Notes: generated from the sequence alone by a model not told the origin. Positions 42,809-54,656 are shown, counted from the first letter of the stretch. The stretch: 64,000 bases of DNA from Candidatus Kouleothrix ribensis (GCA_016722075.1 JADKGW010000001.1:3348001-3412000); one strand, 5' to 3'. A program made the numbers and translations.

Positions 42809-43450
42809 CTAGATCGCCTTCTGACGTTCGCGCACGGTGGCGAGCCGCCCGAGGTGGCAGGCCTCGCTCAGGCTGATCAGGTACGGCAGATCGTCGCCAT
42901 ATTCGATCACACTGATGCTGGCATTCGTCACCCAGATCCGATTGATCCGATCCATATTCATGCCCAGCGCGTCGGCCACCAGGATCTTCACCACCACATC
43001 GTGCGTCGAGATCAGCACATTCCGGCCGGTGTACTCCTGGCACAGCCGATCCTTGAAGTCGAGCACGCGCTTGAGGATGTTACTGAAGCTCTCGCCGCCC
43101 GGCATCTGGGCGCGGGTGGGATGCCAGCGCCACTCGTGCAGCCCATCGCGGTAGCGCTCGATCACCTCCTCGGCCATCAGGCCCTCCCAGGCGCCGTGCG
43201 AAATCTCGAGCAGCGCCGGCTCGTACAGCAGCTGCACCTCGGGGTGGCGTGCGGCGATAGCCTGGGCGGTTTGCGCGGCCCGCTGGAGCGGGCTGGTGAA
43301 GATCACATCGAACGGCTCGCGCTGCAGCCGCCCGCCGAGTGCCTCGGCCTGGCGCACGCCTAGCTCCGAGAGCGGCGCATCCTGCTGACCCTGGTAGCGG
43401 CCAATCCGATTCCACTCACTCTCGCCGTGGCGCACAATAATCAATCGCAT
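42809..43450 (-). CDS. Histidine phosphatase (phosphoglycerate mutase-like)
   Basis: 213 aa. The catalytic RHG is in LIIVRHGESEWN. SPLQRAAQTAQAIA follows, the acid residue is in LLEISHGAWEG, and the second His is in NVLISTHDVVVKILV. Members include cofactor-dependent PGM-like phosphatases, alpha-ribazole phosphatase and others; the exact substrate cannot be told. No strong SD precedes ATG 43450. A TATAAT lies on the minus strand at 43561-43556. It is upstream of the Nudix-GNAT gene on the same strand with a 111-nt gap. Confidence 0.88.
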   Translation of the reverse strand: MRLIIVRHGESEWNRIGRYQGQQDAPLSELGVRQAEALGGRLQREPFDVIFTSPLQRAAQTAQAIAARHPEVQLLYEPALLEISHGAWEGLMAEEVIERYRDGLHEWRWHPTRAQMPGGESFSNILKRVLDFKDRLCQEYTGRNVLISTHDVVVKILVADALGMNMDRINRIWVTNASISVIEYGDDLPYLISLSEACHLGRLATVRERQKAI

Positions 43451-43797
43451 AGCTGTTGATACTCACATCCGGCAGGGGGCCGGGATTAGGGCCATCGGCC
43501 CCAGCTTCCCCGATCGGCGGCGGCGCGCGTATGCCACGCCGGTGTGGCAGGCGGCATTATAGCCGAAATTGCCCCGCCATTCACTGGCGCAAATAGCGCC
43601 GGTGATGGTTGTACCAACGTGCCCAGCCGCCCGGCTCACCCAGAACGTTGGGAGCACCATCGGCTTGGTGGTACACTATTGGGCAAATTCGGCGCGCGTA
43701 GCTCTCCCCGATCGGTGCCAAGGTTGGCCGGCTGCGGCCACGGCGCTAGTCGCCGCCGCGCCACTGGTGGGTTTATAAAGAGGAAGGAGCGACTTCG
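43451..43797. other. Divergent intergenic region with two promoters
   Basis: 347 nt between the phosphatase and pgl genes. Leftward: TATAAT (minus, 43561-43556) with a weak -35. Rightward: TTGGGA (43648-43653), 18 nt, TACACT (43672-43677) with TG upstream. No gene is supported within it. Confidence 0.6.
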
Positions 43798-44550
43798 ATG
43801 GCCGATCATACACGTGGTGAACTCGTGGTTGTAGCGACACCAGCCGACCTGGCCGACGCAGCCGCGCGCTATGTGGTAGAGCTGGCGCGCGCGGCGATCG
43901 AGCAGCGTGGCAGCTTCAGCATCGCGCTCTCGGGCGGCAGTACGCCGCGCGCGCTGCACCAGCGGCTGGCCCGGCCGCCGCTCAGCGCACAGATCGACTG
44001 GCCGAAGCTGCTGGTATTCTGGAGCGACGAGCGCTGGCTACCGCCCGACGATCACGAGAGTAACTTCCGGCTTGCCCGCGAGACGCTGCTCGACCATGTG
44101 CCGATCCCGGCGGCCAATATCTTCGCGGTGCCAACCGTCGGCGGCACACCGCAGGCCGCCGCCGCCACCTACGCCGCAACGCTGGCTAGCCACCTGCCCG
44201 ACCAGCCGCCGCAGCTCGATCTGATCGTGCTGGGCATGGGGCCCGATGGCCACACCGCGTCGTTGTTCCCCGGCCAGGCCGAACCAGCCGCACCCGGCAC
44301 AGCGCTAGTGATCGCGGTGGCCAATGCGCCCAAGCCGCCGCCGGATCGGATCTCGTTCAGCTACCGGCTGATCAACGCCGCACGCAATGTGCTGTTTCTG
44401 GTGGCTGGCGCCGACAAAGCCGCCACGCTGCACGCGGTGCTGCGCGGCCCGCTCGACCAACCGCGCTTACCGGCGCAGGGCGTATTTCCGACCCATGGCC
44501 GGCTCACCTGGCTGGTCGACGCTGCCGCCGCCAGCGCGCTACAACGCTAA
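43798..44550 (+). CDS. pgl: 6-phosphogluconolactonase (DevB/SOL type)
   Basis: 250 aa, normal length. FSIALSGGSTPRALHQRL, VFWSDERWLPPDDHESNFRLARETLL, DLIVLGMGPDGHTASLFPG and ARNVLFLVAGADKAATL are the family hallmarks. It hydrolyses 6-phosphoglucono-lactone in the oxidative pentose phosphate pathway. SD AAGGAG precedes ATG 43798. No zwf or gnd gene is adjacent. The stop codon overlaps the stop of the convergent HerA-like gene. A non-homologous propeller lactonase of potentially the same activity is at 29.2 kb. Confidence 0.95.
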   Translation: MADHTRGELVVVATPADLADAAARYVVELARAAIEQRGSFSIALSGGSTPRALHQRLARPPLSAQIDWPKLLVFWSDERWLPPDDHESNFRLARETLLDHVPIPAANIFAVPTVGGTPQAAAATYAATLASHLPDQPPQLDLIVLGMGPDGHTASLFPGQAEPAAPGTALVIAVANAPKPPPDRISFSYRLINAARNVLFLVAGADKAATLHAVLRGPLDQPRLPAQGVFPTHGRLTWLVDAAAASALQR

Positions 44551-46157
44551 GTTTCAGGAAATAGCTCGTCGATCTCGGCCTGGGCCTGGCGCCGCGTCAC
44601 CTCGGGCCGGCCAACTGCGCGATAGAATGCGGCGTCGTAGGCCCGCGTGCGGATCACCACCGGCATCGGCACGGCGTGGCCCAGCACCAGTGCCTGCTGG
44701 CGTGTGTCGAGGCTGGCCAGCACCGAGCGCAGGCTCGAGCTGCCGCTCACGCCGGTGAACACGGCGTCGATGTCTTTCTCGTCGTTCAGCAGCGCCGTCA
44801 CCCGGCTGCCGATCTGGCTCATCACATCCGCGTCGATCGACGACGGCCGCTGGTCGACCACCAGGAGCGTCACGCTGTACTTGCGCAGCTCGCGCGCAAT
44901 CGTGCCGAAGATCGTCTGCTTGGCCGCCGCCGGGTTCAAGAACTTGTGCGCCTCCTCGATCGTGATCATGAGCTGGCGCGGCCGGTCGGCGGCATCCTTG
45001 GTGCGAATATATTGCTCAGTCTTCTCGACCCAGCGCCGGCGGATGCGGCGGGTCAGAATATTCGCGGTCAGCATGTACGAGAGCGTGTCGCTGTAGCGGC
45101 CGAACTCGAGCACCACGTGCCGGCCGTGCGCCAGGTGGTCGATCATGCGGTCGATAATCCCGGCCGGCGCGGTCTCGTGAACAAAGCCCTTGCGCGCCAC
45201 CTGCTCAAGCTTGCGCTTGAGCGCGCTGAGCGCACCGGCGTGGCCGCCCGAGCTCTCGGCAAACCCATTCAGCGCCTCGGTGTCCATCGCCAGCAGCGCA
45301 CGCAGCCAGCCCTCTTTGAAACGATCGACCAGCAGGTAGGCCGACTCGGCGGCAGTCGACGTCAGGTTCAGCTCGTCCTGCAACAAAATCACATCCTCGA
45401 CCTCGATCTGGTCGAGGCCGATCACCACCTCGGCATCGATCGGCACATTCCGGTTGCGCGAGGTGGCCGGGTCGAGCGAGTACACCAGCACCTCGCCGCC
45501 AAACAGCTGGCGCAGGCCCTTGACGAAGCCACCCTGCTCGGAGGTGCTCTCCCAGCCATACTCGCTGTGCATATCGAAGATCAGGTTCGAGGCCACCCGC
45601 GCGCGGATGGTTCCGCAGATCAGCAAACGCGTCAGGAAACTCTTGCCGGTGCCGCTCTTACCGAACACCCCGTTCGAACGCTCGACTAGCCGCTCGAGGT
45701 CGATGCACACCGGCACATCCATATCCAGCGGCCGGCCAATCTCGAAGTGCGTGCTGTCTTCCTGGCCAAACACGCGCGTGAAATCGTCTTCATTCGCCTC
45801 GAGCACTTGCGAAAAATGCTTCGGGATGGTCTTGGGCGGCAGCAGCCCCTCGTTCAGATCGCTCGGCAGCATCAGCATGGGCTTGAGCGCAATCGAGCCA
45901 TATGTCGAGGTGCCGGCCAGCACCTCGTGAATAAACGGGTCGCCATTCGGCGGATCAACCAGGACTTTTTGGTTAGTTGATTCCAGCACAACATCGGTTA
46001 TCATTGAGAAGAATTCGTTTTTTTCACCTTTGATCACCACAAATTTACCGACGCGCATATCTTCGACGCTCTCGCGCCCTTCCAGGCGGGCACACAGGCC
46101 CTCGACCAGCGAGCCGCTTGTGATCACACCAAGGCGATTTCGAAAGGCTGGCGGCAT
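44547..46157 (-). CDS. HerA-like / DUF87 hexameric ATPase
   Basis: 536 aa from ATG 46157 (SD AGGAG). An N-terminal HAS-barrel-like region (~1-130) includes GVITSGSLVEGLCARL and VGKFVVIKG. The ATPase has Walker A FGKSGTGKSFLTRL, DMHSEYGW, Walker B LMITIEEAHKFLNP and a sensor region LLVVDQRPSSIDADVMSQIGSRV. HerA proteins translocate DNA and often pair with the nuclease NurA or with defence effectors (for example Sir2, DUF4297). No such nuclease is adjacent: the neighbours are pgl and a response regulator. Housekeeping DNA processing or a solitary ATPase are both possible. Confidence 0.9.
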   Translation of the reverse strand: MPPAFRNRLGVITSGSLVEGLCARLEGRESVEDMRVGKFVVIKGEKNEFFSMITDVVLESTNQKVLVDPPNGDPFIHEVLAGTSTYGSIALKPMLMLPSDLNEGLLPPKTIPKHFSQVLEANEDDFTRVFGQEDSTHFEIGRPLDMDVPVCIDLERLVERSNGVFGKSGTGKSFLTRLLICGTIRARVASNLIFDMHSEYGWESTSEQGGFVKGLRQLFGGEVLVYSLDPATSRNRNVPIDAEVVIGLDQIEVEDVILLQDELNLTSTAAESAYLLVDRFKEGWLRALLAMDTEALNGFAESSGGHAGALSALKRKLEQVARKGFVHETAPAGIIDRMIDHLAHGRHVVLEFGRYSDTLSYMLTANILTRRIRRRWVEKTEQYIRTKDAADRPRQLMITIEEAHKFLNPAAAKQTIFGTIARELRKYSVTLLVVDQRPSSIDADVMSQIGSRVTALLNDEKDIDAVFTGVSGSSSLRSVLASLDTRQQALVLGHAVPMPVVIRTRAYDAAFYRAVGRPEVTRRQAQAEIDELFPET

Positions 46158-46197
46158 ACCAAGCTCCTGGGCGCTATGCAACACGTACAGTAGAACA

Positions 46198-46225
46198 AAT
46201 ATACCATCAAGCATCCTGGTGTCAA
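46198..46225 (-). promoter_or_regulatory. Promoter of HerA-like gene
   Basis: Leftward TTGACA (46225-46220), 16 nt, TATATT (46203-46198). A consensus -35. Confidence 0.75.
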
Positions 46226-46263
46226 GCATACCACTTATTCGATGCACACAGGACGGCGCAACC

Positions 46264-46629
46264 ATGCCACACATCATCATTGCTGAAGATGAAGACGACG
46301 TACGCGAGTTTCTGGTGCGGGCCTTCCGGCGCTATGCGCCTGATGCCGCGATCACCCCCGCACCCGACGGCCGCGCTGCGCTCGAGCTACTGCATACCCA
46401 TGGCTGCGATCTGCTGGTAAGCGACCAGCGCATGCCGCGCCTGAGCGGCGCCGGGCTGCTCCAGGCCGTGCGCGCCGAAGGCCACCAGATTCCATTCATC
46501 ATGATCTCGGCCGACACCAGCGCCGAACTTGCCGCGCACGAGTACGGTGCCACAGCCTTCTTCTACAAGCCCCTCAGCATGCTCAAGATCCGCGAGATCA
46601 TCGAGACCTGGCTCAGCGCGCGGAGCTAG
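46264..46629 (+). CDS. Stand-alone response regulator receiver
   Basis: 121 aa, receiver only. Acidic pocket AEDEDD, phospho-acceptor Asp ~54 in LLVSDQRMPRLSGAGL, switch region FIMISADTS, conserved Lys in FFYKPLSMLKI. The longer upstream frame is rejected because MPHIII begins exactly at the receiver fold and AGGA precedes it. It is divergent from the HerA-like gene. No output domain; the partner kinase is unknown. Confidence 0.92.
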   Translation: MPHIIIAEDEDDVREFLVRAFRRYAPDAAITPAPDGRAALELLHTHGCDLLVSDQRMPRLSGAGLLQAVRAEGHQIPFIMISADTSAELAAHEYGATAFFYKPLSMLKIREIIETWLSARS

Positions 46630-47023
46630 ATCATGCCAGAACATCGGCAGCGCAGGCAGACACGCCGATTGCGTAAACCGTGATCAGCTCAATCGAGCGA
46701 TCACGCCGCGCAAATACCCCCACCACCGATTTCCCGCTCGCATCGCCCCAAGCACCTCAAACCAGATTTGACAGCCTATAGTGGCTATGATATACTCCAC
46801 AATCGCTGTGCAAACAAACTAGAACTTGTGAATTGCACACATCTCTGAGCCCTATCTAAGGCGCGGCCCATGCCACGACCAGAACAGGGGTCGAGTTTTC
46901 TTTTGTGTAGAAGGCTATACAGAACGCGGGGCAGCATGTTCCCCGCCGGGCATACAGAAGCGCTTACGCAACCCGTTGCTGCCGTGTGCAAGGCACAGGC
47001 GCCTAAGGGAGGAAGTACACAGG
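46630..47023. other. Upstream region and long leader of the ribosomal cluster
   Basis: 394 nt without a gene. It contains the rpsL promoter (separate entry) and, if transcription starts near 46803, a ~220-nt leader. The leader holds a stem GCGGGG (46926-46931) / CCCCGC (46941-46946) and a small TGTGC/GCACA hairpin (46985-46997) just before SD AGGGAGG (47006-47012). A ribosomal-protein-binding or attenuation role is plausible but not shown. Confidence 0.65.
46768..46796 (+). promoter_or_regulatory. Main promoter of the str-S10-spc cluster
   Basis: TTGACA (46768-46773), exactly 17 nt, TATACT (46791-46796). This is the closest match to consensus in the window, as expected for a ribosomal cluster. 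Confidence 0.88.
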
Positions 47024-47458
<435 letters not shown>

Positions 47459-47463
47459 CACTG

Positions 47464-47542
47464 CTAGTTTTGAGTTCTCAGCGCTGAGTTGTGAGTGAAC
47501 GCAATCGCCGGTACTCGCAAACTCAACACTCAACACTGATAA
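47464..47542 (+). repeat. Two-armed period-7 element, rpsL-rpsG spacer
   Basis: Left arm TTTTGAG (47468), TTCTCAG (47475), CGCTGAG (47482), TTGTGAG (47489). Right arm CTCGCAA (47514), CTCAACA at 47522 and 47529, CTGATAA (47536). It ends just before the rpsG SD. Confidence 0.85.
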
Positions 47543-47552
47543 GAGGTGACTA

Positions 47553-48026
47553 ATGCCCCGTCGAGGAACGATTACCAAGCGCATCCCTGCACCCGACGCC
47601 CGCTATAACAGCGTGGTCGTGCAGCAGTTCATCAACAAGGTGATGCAGCGCGGCAAGAAGAGCGTGGCCGAGCGTATCGTGTATCAGGCACTCGAACTGG
47701 CCGCCGATCGGCTGAAGAAGACCCCCATGGAGATCTTCGAGGTCGCGCTGCGCAATGCCGGCCCGGCGATCGAGGTTAAGCCTAAACGCGTCGGCGGTGC
47801 CACTTACCAGGTGCCGGTCGAGGTCAAGAGCGACCGCCGCCAATCGCTGGCGATGCGCTGGTTGTTGATCTCGGCGCGTGGCCGCACCGGTAAGCCAATG
47901 CACGAGCGCCTCGCCGGCGAGATCATGGACGCCTTTAACAATACCGGCAGCACGATCAAGCGCAAAGAGGATGTGCAGCGTATGGCCGAGGCCAACCGCG
48001 CATTCTCACACTACGGCAAGTTCTAA
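47553..48026 (+). CDS. rpsG: 30S ribosomal protein S7
   Basis: 157 aa. A primary 16S-binding protein that organises the head of the small subunit near the E site. MPRRGTITKR, NSVVVQQFINKVMQRGKKSVAERI, VALRNAGPAIEVKPKRVGGATYQVPVEV and RWLLISARGRTGKPMHERLAGEI are diagnostic. SD AAGAGG precedes the ATG. Second gene, separated from rpsL by a spacer filled with a hairpin element. In E. coli S7 autoregulates this operon; whether it does here is unknown. Confidence 0.97.
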   Translation: MPRRGTITKRIPAPDARYNSVVVQQFINKVMQRGKKSVAERIVYQALELAADRLKKTPMEIFEVALRNAGPAIEVKPKRVGGATYQVPVEVKSDRRQSLAMRWLLISARGRTGKPMHERLAGEIMDAFNNTGSTIKRKEDVQRMAEANRAFSHYGKF

Positions 48027-48095
48027 AGAATCAAGCACCAAGAACCAGGCCATGGCTGTGGCTTAGGTGGTTCTTGGTTCTCGGTTCTCGCAATA
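48026..48095 (+). repeat. Two-armed period-7 element, GGTTCTC words, rpsG-fusA spacer
   Basis: Left arm AAGAATC (48026), AAGCACC (48033), AAGAACC (48040). Right arm GGTTCTT (48069), GGTTCTC at 48076 and 48083. The first unit overlaps the last base of the rpsG stop codon. Same architecture as the TTTTGAG elements but different words. Confidence 0.85.
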
Positions 48096-48122
48096 CGCGG
48101 GAAGACAAGGATCCGAAGCATT

Positions 48123-50228
<2,106 letters not shown>

Positions 50229-50242
50229 TACTCATTGACGCT

Positions 50243-50283
50243 GTATGCGGTCGGGTTCACATCACACTGAGCCAACCGCATAC
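50243..50283 (+). repeat. Inverted repeat in fusA-tuf spacer
   Basis: GTATGCGGT (50243-50251) and ACCGCATAC (50275-50283), a perfect 9-bp inverted repeat around a 23-nt loop. No period-7 structure. It ends 11 nt before the tuf SD. Confidence 0.75.
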
Positions 50284-50310
50284 GGCGGAGCATTAAGGAG
50301 CACAGCTGTT

Positions 50311-51516
<1,206 letters not shown>

Positions 51517-51524
51517 GCCAAGCA

Positions 51525-51563
51525 TGGTGAGTGGCGAGTGCGGAGAGTTCTCCGCACTCGACG
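51525..51563 (+). repeat. Hairpin with period-7 arms, tuf-rpsJ spacer
   Basis: Left arm TGGTGAG (51525), TGGCGAG (51532), TGCGGAG (51539). Right arm CTCCGCA (51550), CTCGACG (51557). A perfect 10-bp stem pairs 51536-51545 with 51550-51559 around AGTT. With no U tract it is not a classical terminator. Confidence 0.75.
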
Positions 51564-51596
51564 CTTGTATGGTTGGTTGCTGCACAGGAGCGCAGA

Positions 51597-51905
51597 ATGG
51601 CAAAACAAAAAGTTCGCATCCGCCTCAAAGCGTATGACCATAAGATTCTTGATCAGTCGGCGCGGCAGATCGTCGAGGCGGCCGAGCGAACTGGTGCGCT
51701 TGTCGCCGGTCCGGTACCGCTGCCAACCAAGATCGAGAAGTATAGCGTCATTCGCTCGTCGTTCATCGACAAGGACTCGCAAGAGCAGTTCGAGATCCGT
51801 ACGCACAAGCGCCTGATCGATGTGCTCGACCCGAGCCAGCAGACGATCAACGCGCTGATGAAGCTCAACCTGCCGGCGGGCGTCGACATCGAGATCAAAC
51901 TGTAG
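51597..51905 (+). CDS. rpsJ: 30S ribosomal protein S10
   Basis: 102 aa from ATG 51597 (SD AGGAG). A head protein of the 30S subunit; in other bacteria it also doubles as NusE in antitermination. KVRIRLKAYDHKILDQSA, VAGPVPLPTKIEKYSVIRSS and THKRLIDVLDPSQQTINALM are diagnostic. First gene of the S10 part of the cluster; no separate promoter was found before it, so read-through from tuf is likely. Confidence 0.98.
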   Translation: MAKQKVRIRLKAYDHKILDQSARQIVEAAERTGALVAGPVPLPTKIEKYSVIRSSFIDKDSQEQFEIRTHKRLIDVLDPSQQTINALMKLNLPAGVDIEIKL

Positions 51906-51922
51906 CAGAGGCGGGCGATCGT

Positions 51923-51941
51923 CGGCAGCGCAATGCTGCCG
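51923..51941 (+). repeat. Small hairpin in rpsJ-rplC spacer
   Basis: CGGCAGC (51923) and GCTGCCG (51935) around GCAAT. The arm words equal the unit words of the icd element, so it may be a minimal relic of that family. Confidence 0.6.
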
Positions 51942-52017
51942 GTTATCGGTTGTCGTGAAAAGCAGCCGCTATGGCTGGCGCGCGCGCCGTAAGTCCACAA
52001 GCTGTCGAGGTGCAATT

Positions 52018-52653
52018 ATGATTGAAGGATTGCTGGGCCGCAAAATCGGCATGACACAGGTCTTCAGTTCGTCCGGCGAAGCCATTCCCGTGACGGTGAT
52101 TGAAGTCGGCCCGTGCGTTGTGACACAGGTACGCAACCAGGATCGCGATGGCTACGAAGCCGTGCAGATCGGCTTTGGCGAGGTCAAGGCCAAGAGCCTG
52201 ACCAAGCCCGAGCAGGGGCATCTGGCCAAGGCCGGCCGGCTGGTGCGCTATCTACGCGAGTTCCAGGCCGACAATATCGAAGAGCATGAGGTTGGGCAGG
52301 TATTGACCGTCGAGCTGTTTCAGCCAGGCCAGATTATTGATGTCACTGGCACATCGAAGGGACGCGGCTTCCAGGGTGTGGTCAAGCGCCACGGCTTCAG
52401 TGGTGGCCCGAAGACCCACGGCCAGAGCGACCGCTGGCGAGCACCTGGCTCGATCGGCGCTGGTACCGACCCCGGCCGAGTGTGGAAAGGCACGCGCATG
52501 GCGGGCCGTATGGGCAATCGCCGCGTGACGGTGCAGAATCTGCAGGTGGTTGAAGTACTGGCCGATCGACATATACTGCTGGTCAAGGGCTCGGTGCCGG
52601 GCGCGAAGAATGGGCTGCTGATGGTTCGCCAGGCAGTCAAGGCCACCAAGTAA
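52018..52653 (+). CDS. rplC: 50S ribosomal protein L3
   Basis: 211 aa from ATG 52018 (SD GAGGTG). An early-assembly 23S-binding protein close to the peptidyl-transferase centre. It starts IEGLLGRKIGMTQVF, with TSKGRGFQGVVKRHGFSGGP, the loop region SDRWRAPGSIGAGTDPGRV and KGSVPGAKNGLLMVRQA. Methylatable Gln is plausible in the SDRWR loop region but not verifiable. It has a 112-nt spacer after rpsJ and a 17-nt spacer before rplD. Confidence 0.98.
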   Translation: MIEGLLGRKIGMTQVFSSSGEAIPVTVIEVGPCVVTQVRNQDRDGYEAVQIGFGEVKAKSLTKPEQGHLAKAGRLVRYLREFQADNIEEHEVGQVLTVELFQPGQIIDVTGTSKGRGFQGVVKRHGFSGGPKTHGQSDRWRAPGSIGAGTDPGRVWKGTRMAGRMGNRRVTVQNLQVVEVLADRHILLVKGSVPGAKNGLLMVRQAVKATK

Positions 52654-52670
52654 CAGAGGGGTACGCGTCG

Positions 52671-53336
52671 ATGGAAGCTAAACTCTTTAGTCAGTCCGGC
52701 GCCGAGGTCGGTACGATTCAGATCGATGAGTATATCTTTGGAATCGACCCGAACGTGCCGGTGATGCATCAGGCCGTAGTGCGCCAGAATGCAAACGCGC
52801 GCATGGGCACGCACAATACGCTGGGCCGCGGCGAGGTTGCCGGTAGTACACGCAAGCTATACCGGCAGAAGGGCACCGGCCGCGCGCGCCAGGGTTCGAT
52901 TCGCGCCCCGCACCGCAAAGGTGGTGGCGTAGCACACGGCCCGCACCCACGCTCGTATCGCCAGGCCATGCCACGCAAAATGCGCCGGCTGGCAGTGCGC
53001 TCGGCGCTCTCGGCGAAGTATGCGGCCGACGAGATTCGGTTCATCGAGGGCTGGTCGTTCGAGCGGCCGCGCACGAAAGACTTCGTGCAGAGCCTGTCGG
53101 CACTGCAGGTCGCCGGTAAGACACTGGTTGTGCTCGACCGCGTGGACGAGATTGTTCAGAAATCGGCGAGCAATGTGACCGGCGTGAAAACCTTGTTGGC
53201 ACATTATGTCAATGTCGTTGATCTACTGAGCTTCGACAATGTGCTAATCTCGCGCGCGGCAGTTGATGTACTCGCCAGTTTCTTGGGCCAGGCCGACACA
53301 ACCGAGGCTGCTGGTGCAACCAACGAGGGGGCCTAA
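52671..53336 (+). CDS. rplD: 50S ribosomal protein L4
   Basis: 221 aa. It lines the nascent-peptide tunnel. The extended loop GSTRKLYRQKGTGRARQGSIR and GGGVAHGPHPRSY is intact. The C-terminal globular part includes KTLVVLDRVDEIV and FDNVLISRAAVDVL, with an Ala/Thr-rich tail. GAGGGG precedes the ATG by 10 nt. Its stop codon directly abuts rplW, so the two are probably translationally coupled. In E. coli L4 represses the S10 operon; no such leader structure was sought here with tools. Confidence 0.97.
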   Translation: MEAKLFSQSGAEVGTIQIDEYIFGIDPNVPVMHQAVVRQNANARMGTHNTLGRGEVAGSTRKLYRQKGTGRARQGSIRAPHRKGGGVAHGPHPRSYRQAMPRKMRRLAVRSALSAKYAADEIRFIEGWSFERPRTKDFVQSLSALQVAGKTLVVLDRVDEIVQKSASNVTGVKTLLAHYVNVVDLLSFDNVLISRAAVDVLASFLGQADTTEAAGATNEGA

Positions 53337-53621
53337 ATGAATGCGCATCAGATTATCATTCGCCCGCTGATTACCGAGAAGAATACAAACCTCATGGAAC
53401 TCAGCAAGTATTGCTTCGAGGTCGATCGCACGGCCAACAAATTACAGATCAAGCAGGCGATCGAAGCAATCTTCAATGTGACGGTAACCTCGGTGCATAC
53501 CATGAATGTGCGCGGCAAGCTGCGCCGGCGTGGCCAGCGCTTCGGCTATACGGCCGATTGGAAGAAGGCGATCGTTACATTAACCGAAGGCGACCGGATC
53601 GAGCTGTTCGAGGGCGTATAG
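53337..53621 (+). CDS. rplW: 50S ribosomal protein L23
   Basis: 94 aa. It sits at the tunnel exit and contacts trigger factor and SRP. IIIRPLITEKNTNLMELSKYCFEVD, ANKLQIKQAIEAIFNVTVTSVHTMN and RRGQRFGYTADWKKAIVTL are diagnostic. The ATG immediately follows the rplD stop. It is followed by a spacer carrying a TTTTGAG two-armed element. Confidence 0.97.
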   Translation: MNAHQIIIRPLITEKNTNLMELSKYCFEVDRTANKLQIKQAIEAIFNVTVTSVHTMNVRGKLRRRGQRFGYTADWKKAIVTLTEGDRIELFEGV

Positions 53622-53626
53622 CCAGG

Positions 53627-53700
53627 TTTTGAGTTCTACATGTTACGTTTTGAGGTCGATACGAAGCGTATCAACTCAAAACTCAGAATTCAAAACTACA
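53627..53700 (+). repeat. Two-armed period-7 element, rplW-rplB spacer
   Basis: Left arm TTTTGAG (53627), TTCTACA (53634), TGTTACG (53641), TTTTGAG (53648). Right arm CTCAAAA (53675), CTCAGAA (53682), TTCAAAA (53689). Units keep an exact 7-nt register even where the word has drifted. The loop holds its own GATACG/CGTATC hairpin. Confidence 0.87.
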
Positions 53701-53711
53701 CGGAGTGAATG

Positions 53712-54536
53712 ATGGGTGTACGACGATACAAACCAACCTCGGCCGGTCGCCGCAATATGTCGGTTGCAACGTTCGAGGAGATCACCAAGAAGAAGCCGGA
53801 GAAGCGCCTGCTGGCGCCGCTGCGCAAGAGCGGTGGCCGCAACAACAACGGCCGCATCACCACCCGGCACCGTGGCGGTGGGCACAAGCGTGCCTACCGC
53901 ATCATCGACTTCAAGCGCAATAAGTATGGCGTGTCGGCCAAGGTTGCGGCGATCGAGTACGATCCCAACCGCAGCGCACGCATCGCCCTGCTCAACTATG
54001 CCGATGGCGAGAAGCGCTACATCCTGGCACCACTCGGCCTGAATGTCGGCGATACAGTGATGAGTGGGCCTGAGGCCGAGGTGCGCGTGGGCAATGCCCT
54101 GCCGCTGCGCTCGATCCCGCTTGGCTCGCAGGTGCATAATGTCGAGCTGCAAAGCGGCCGCGGCGGCGTGATGGTGCGCAGTGCGGGCGCGTCGGCCCAG
54201 CTGATGGCCAAGGAAGGCAACTATGCAACCTTGCGCATGCCCTCGGGCGAGATGCGCCAGGTGTTCATTGAATGCCTCGCGACAATCGGCCAGGTTGGCA
54301 ACCTCGATCACCAGAACATTCGCCTGGGTAAGGCCGGCCGCAAACGCTGGCTGGGCCGCCGGCCCGAGGTGCGCGGCTCGGCCATGAACCCGCGCGACCA
54401 TCCCCACGGTGGTGGCGAGGGCCGCGCACCGCGCGGTATGTCGCCGAAGACTAAGTGGGGCAAGCCGGCGCGCGGCGTGCGCACACGCCAGAATCCAAGC
54501 ACCAACCGCTATATCATTCGTCGCCGCAAGCCGTAA
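53712..54536 (+). CDS. rplB: 50S ribosomal protein L2
   Basis: 274 aa from the second of two tandem ATGs (53709 and 53712); GGAG at 53702-53705 is better spaced for 53712. It supports subunit association and peptidyl transfer. It opens GVRRYKPTSAGRRNMSV, with GRITTRHRGGGHKRAYR, and the catalytic-region loop SAMNPRDHPHGGGEGRAPRGM contains the conserved His. Full length. It is followed by a 120-nt spacer with two GC hairpins. Confidence 0.98.
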   Translation: MGVRRYKPTSAGRRNMSVATFEEITKKKPEKRLLAPLRKSGGRNNNGRITTRHRGGGHKRAYRIIDFKRNKYGVSAKVAAIEYDPNRSARIALLNYADGEKRYILAPLGLNVGDTVMSGPEAEVRVGNALPLRSIPLGSQVHNVELQSGRGGVMVRSAGASAQLMAKEGNYATLRMPSGEMRQVFIECLATIGQVGNLDHQNIRLGKAGRKRWLGRRPEVRGSAMNPRDHPHGGGEGRAPRGMSPKTKWGKPARGVRTRQNPSTNRYIIRRRKP

Positions 54537-54546
54537 TGTCGCTATC

Positions 54547-54621
54547 GGCGGCTGATGCGGCCGCCCTGGAATAGGTGGGAGCGCGCGAGCGGCGCGCCAG
54601 AGGCACCGGGCCGATGCCCGG
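54547..54621 (+). repeat. Two GC hairpins in rplB-rpsS spacer
   Basis: GGCGGC (54547) with GCCGCC (54560), and CCGGGC (54606) with GCCCGG (54616) around CGAT. No T tract, so transcription likely continues into rpsS. Confidence 0.65.
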
Positions 54622-54656
54622 CCTCCCCCTCCTCCCAATGCAAAGGAAGGGATAGC

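Noticed and set aside
44547..46157. HerA-like gene as part of a defence island
   Set aside because: No nuclease, Sir2, DUF4297 or other effector gene is adjacent; the neighbours are pgl and a receiver protein.
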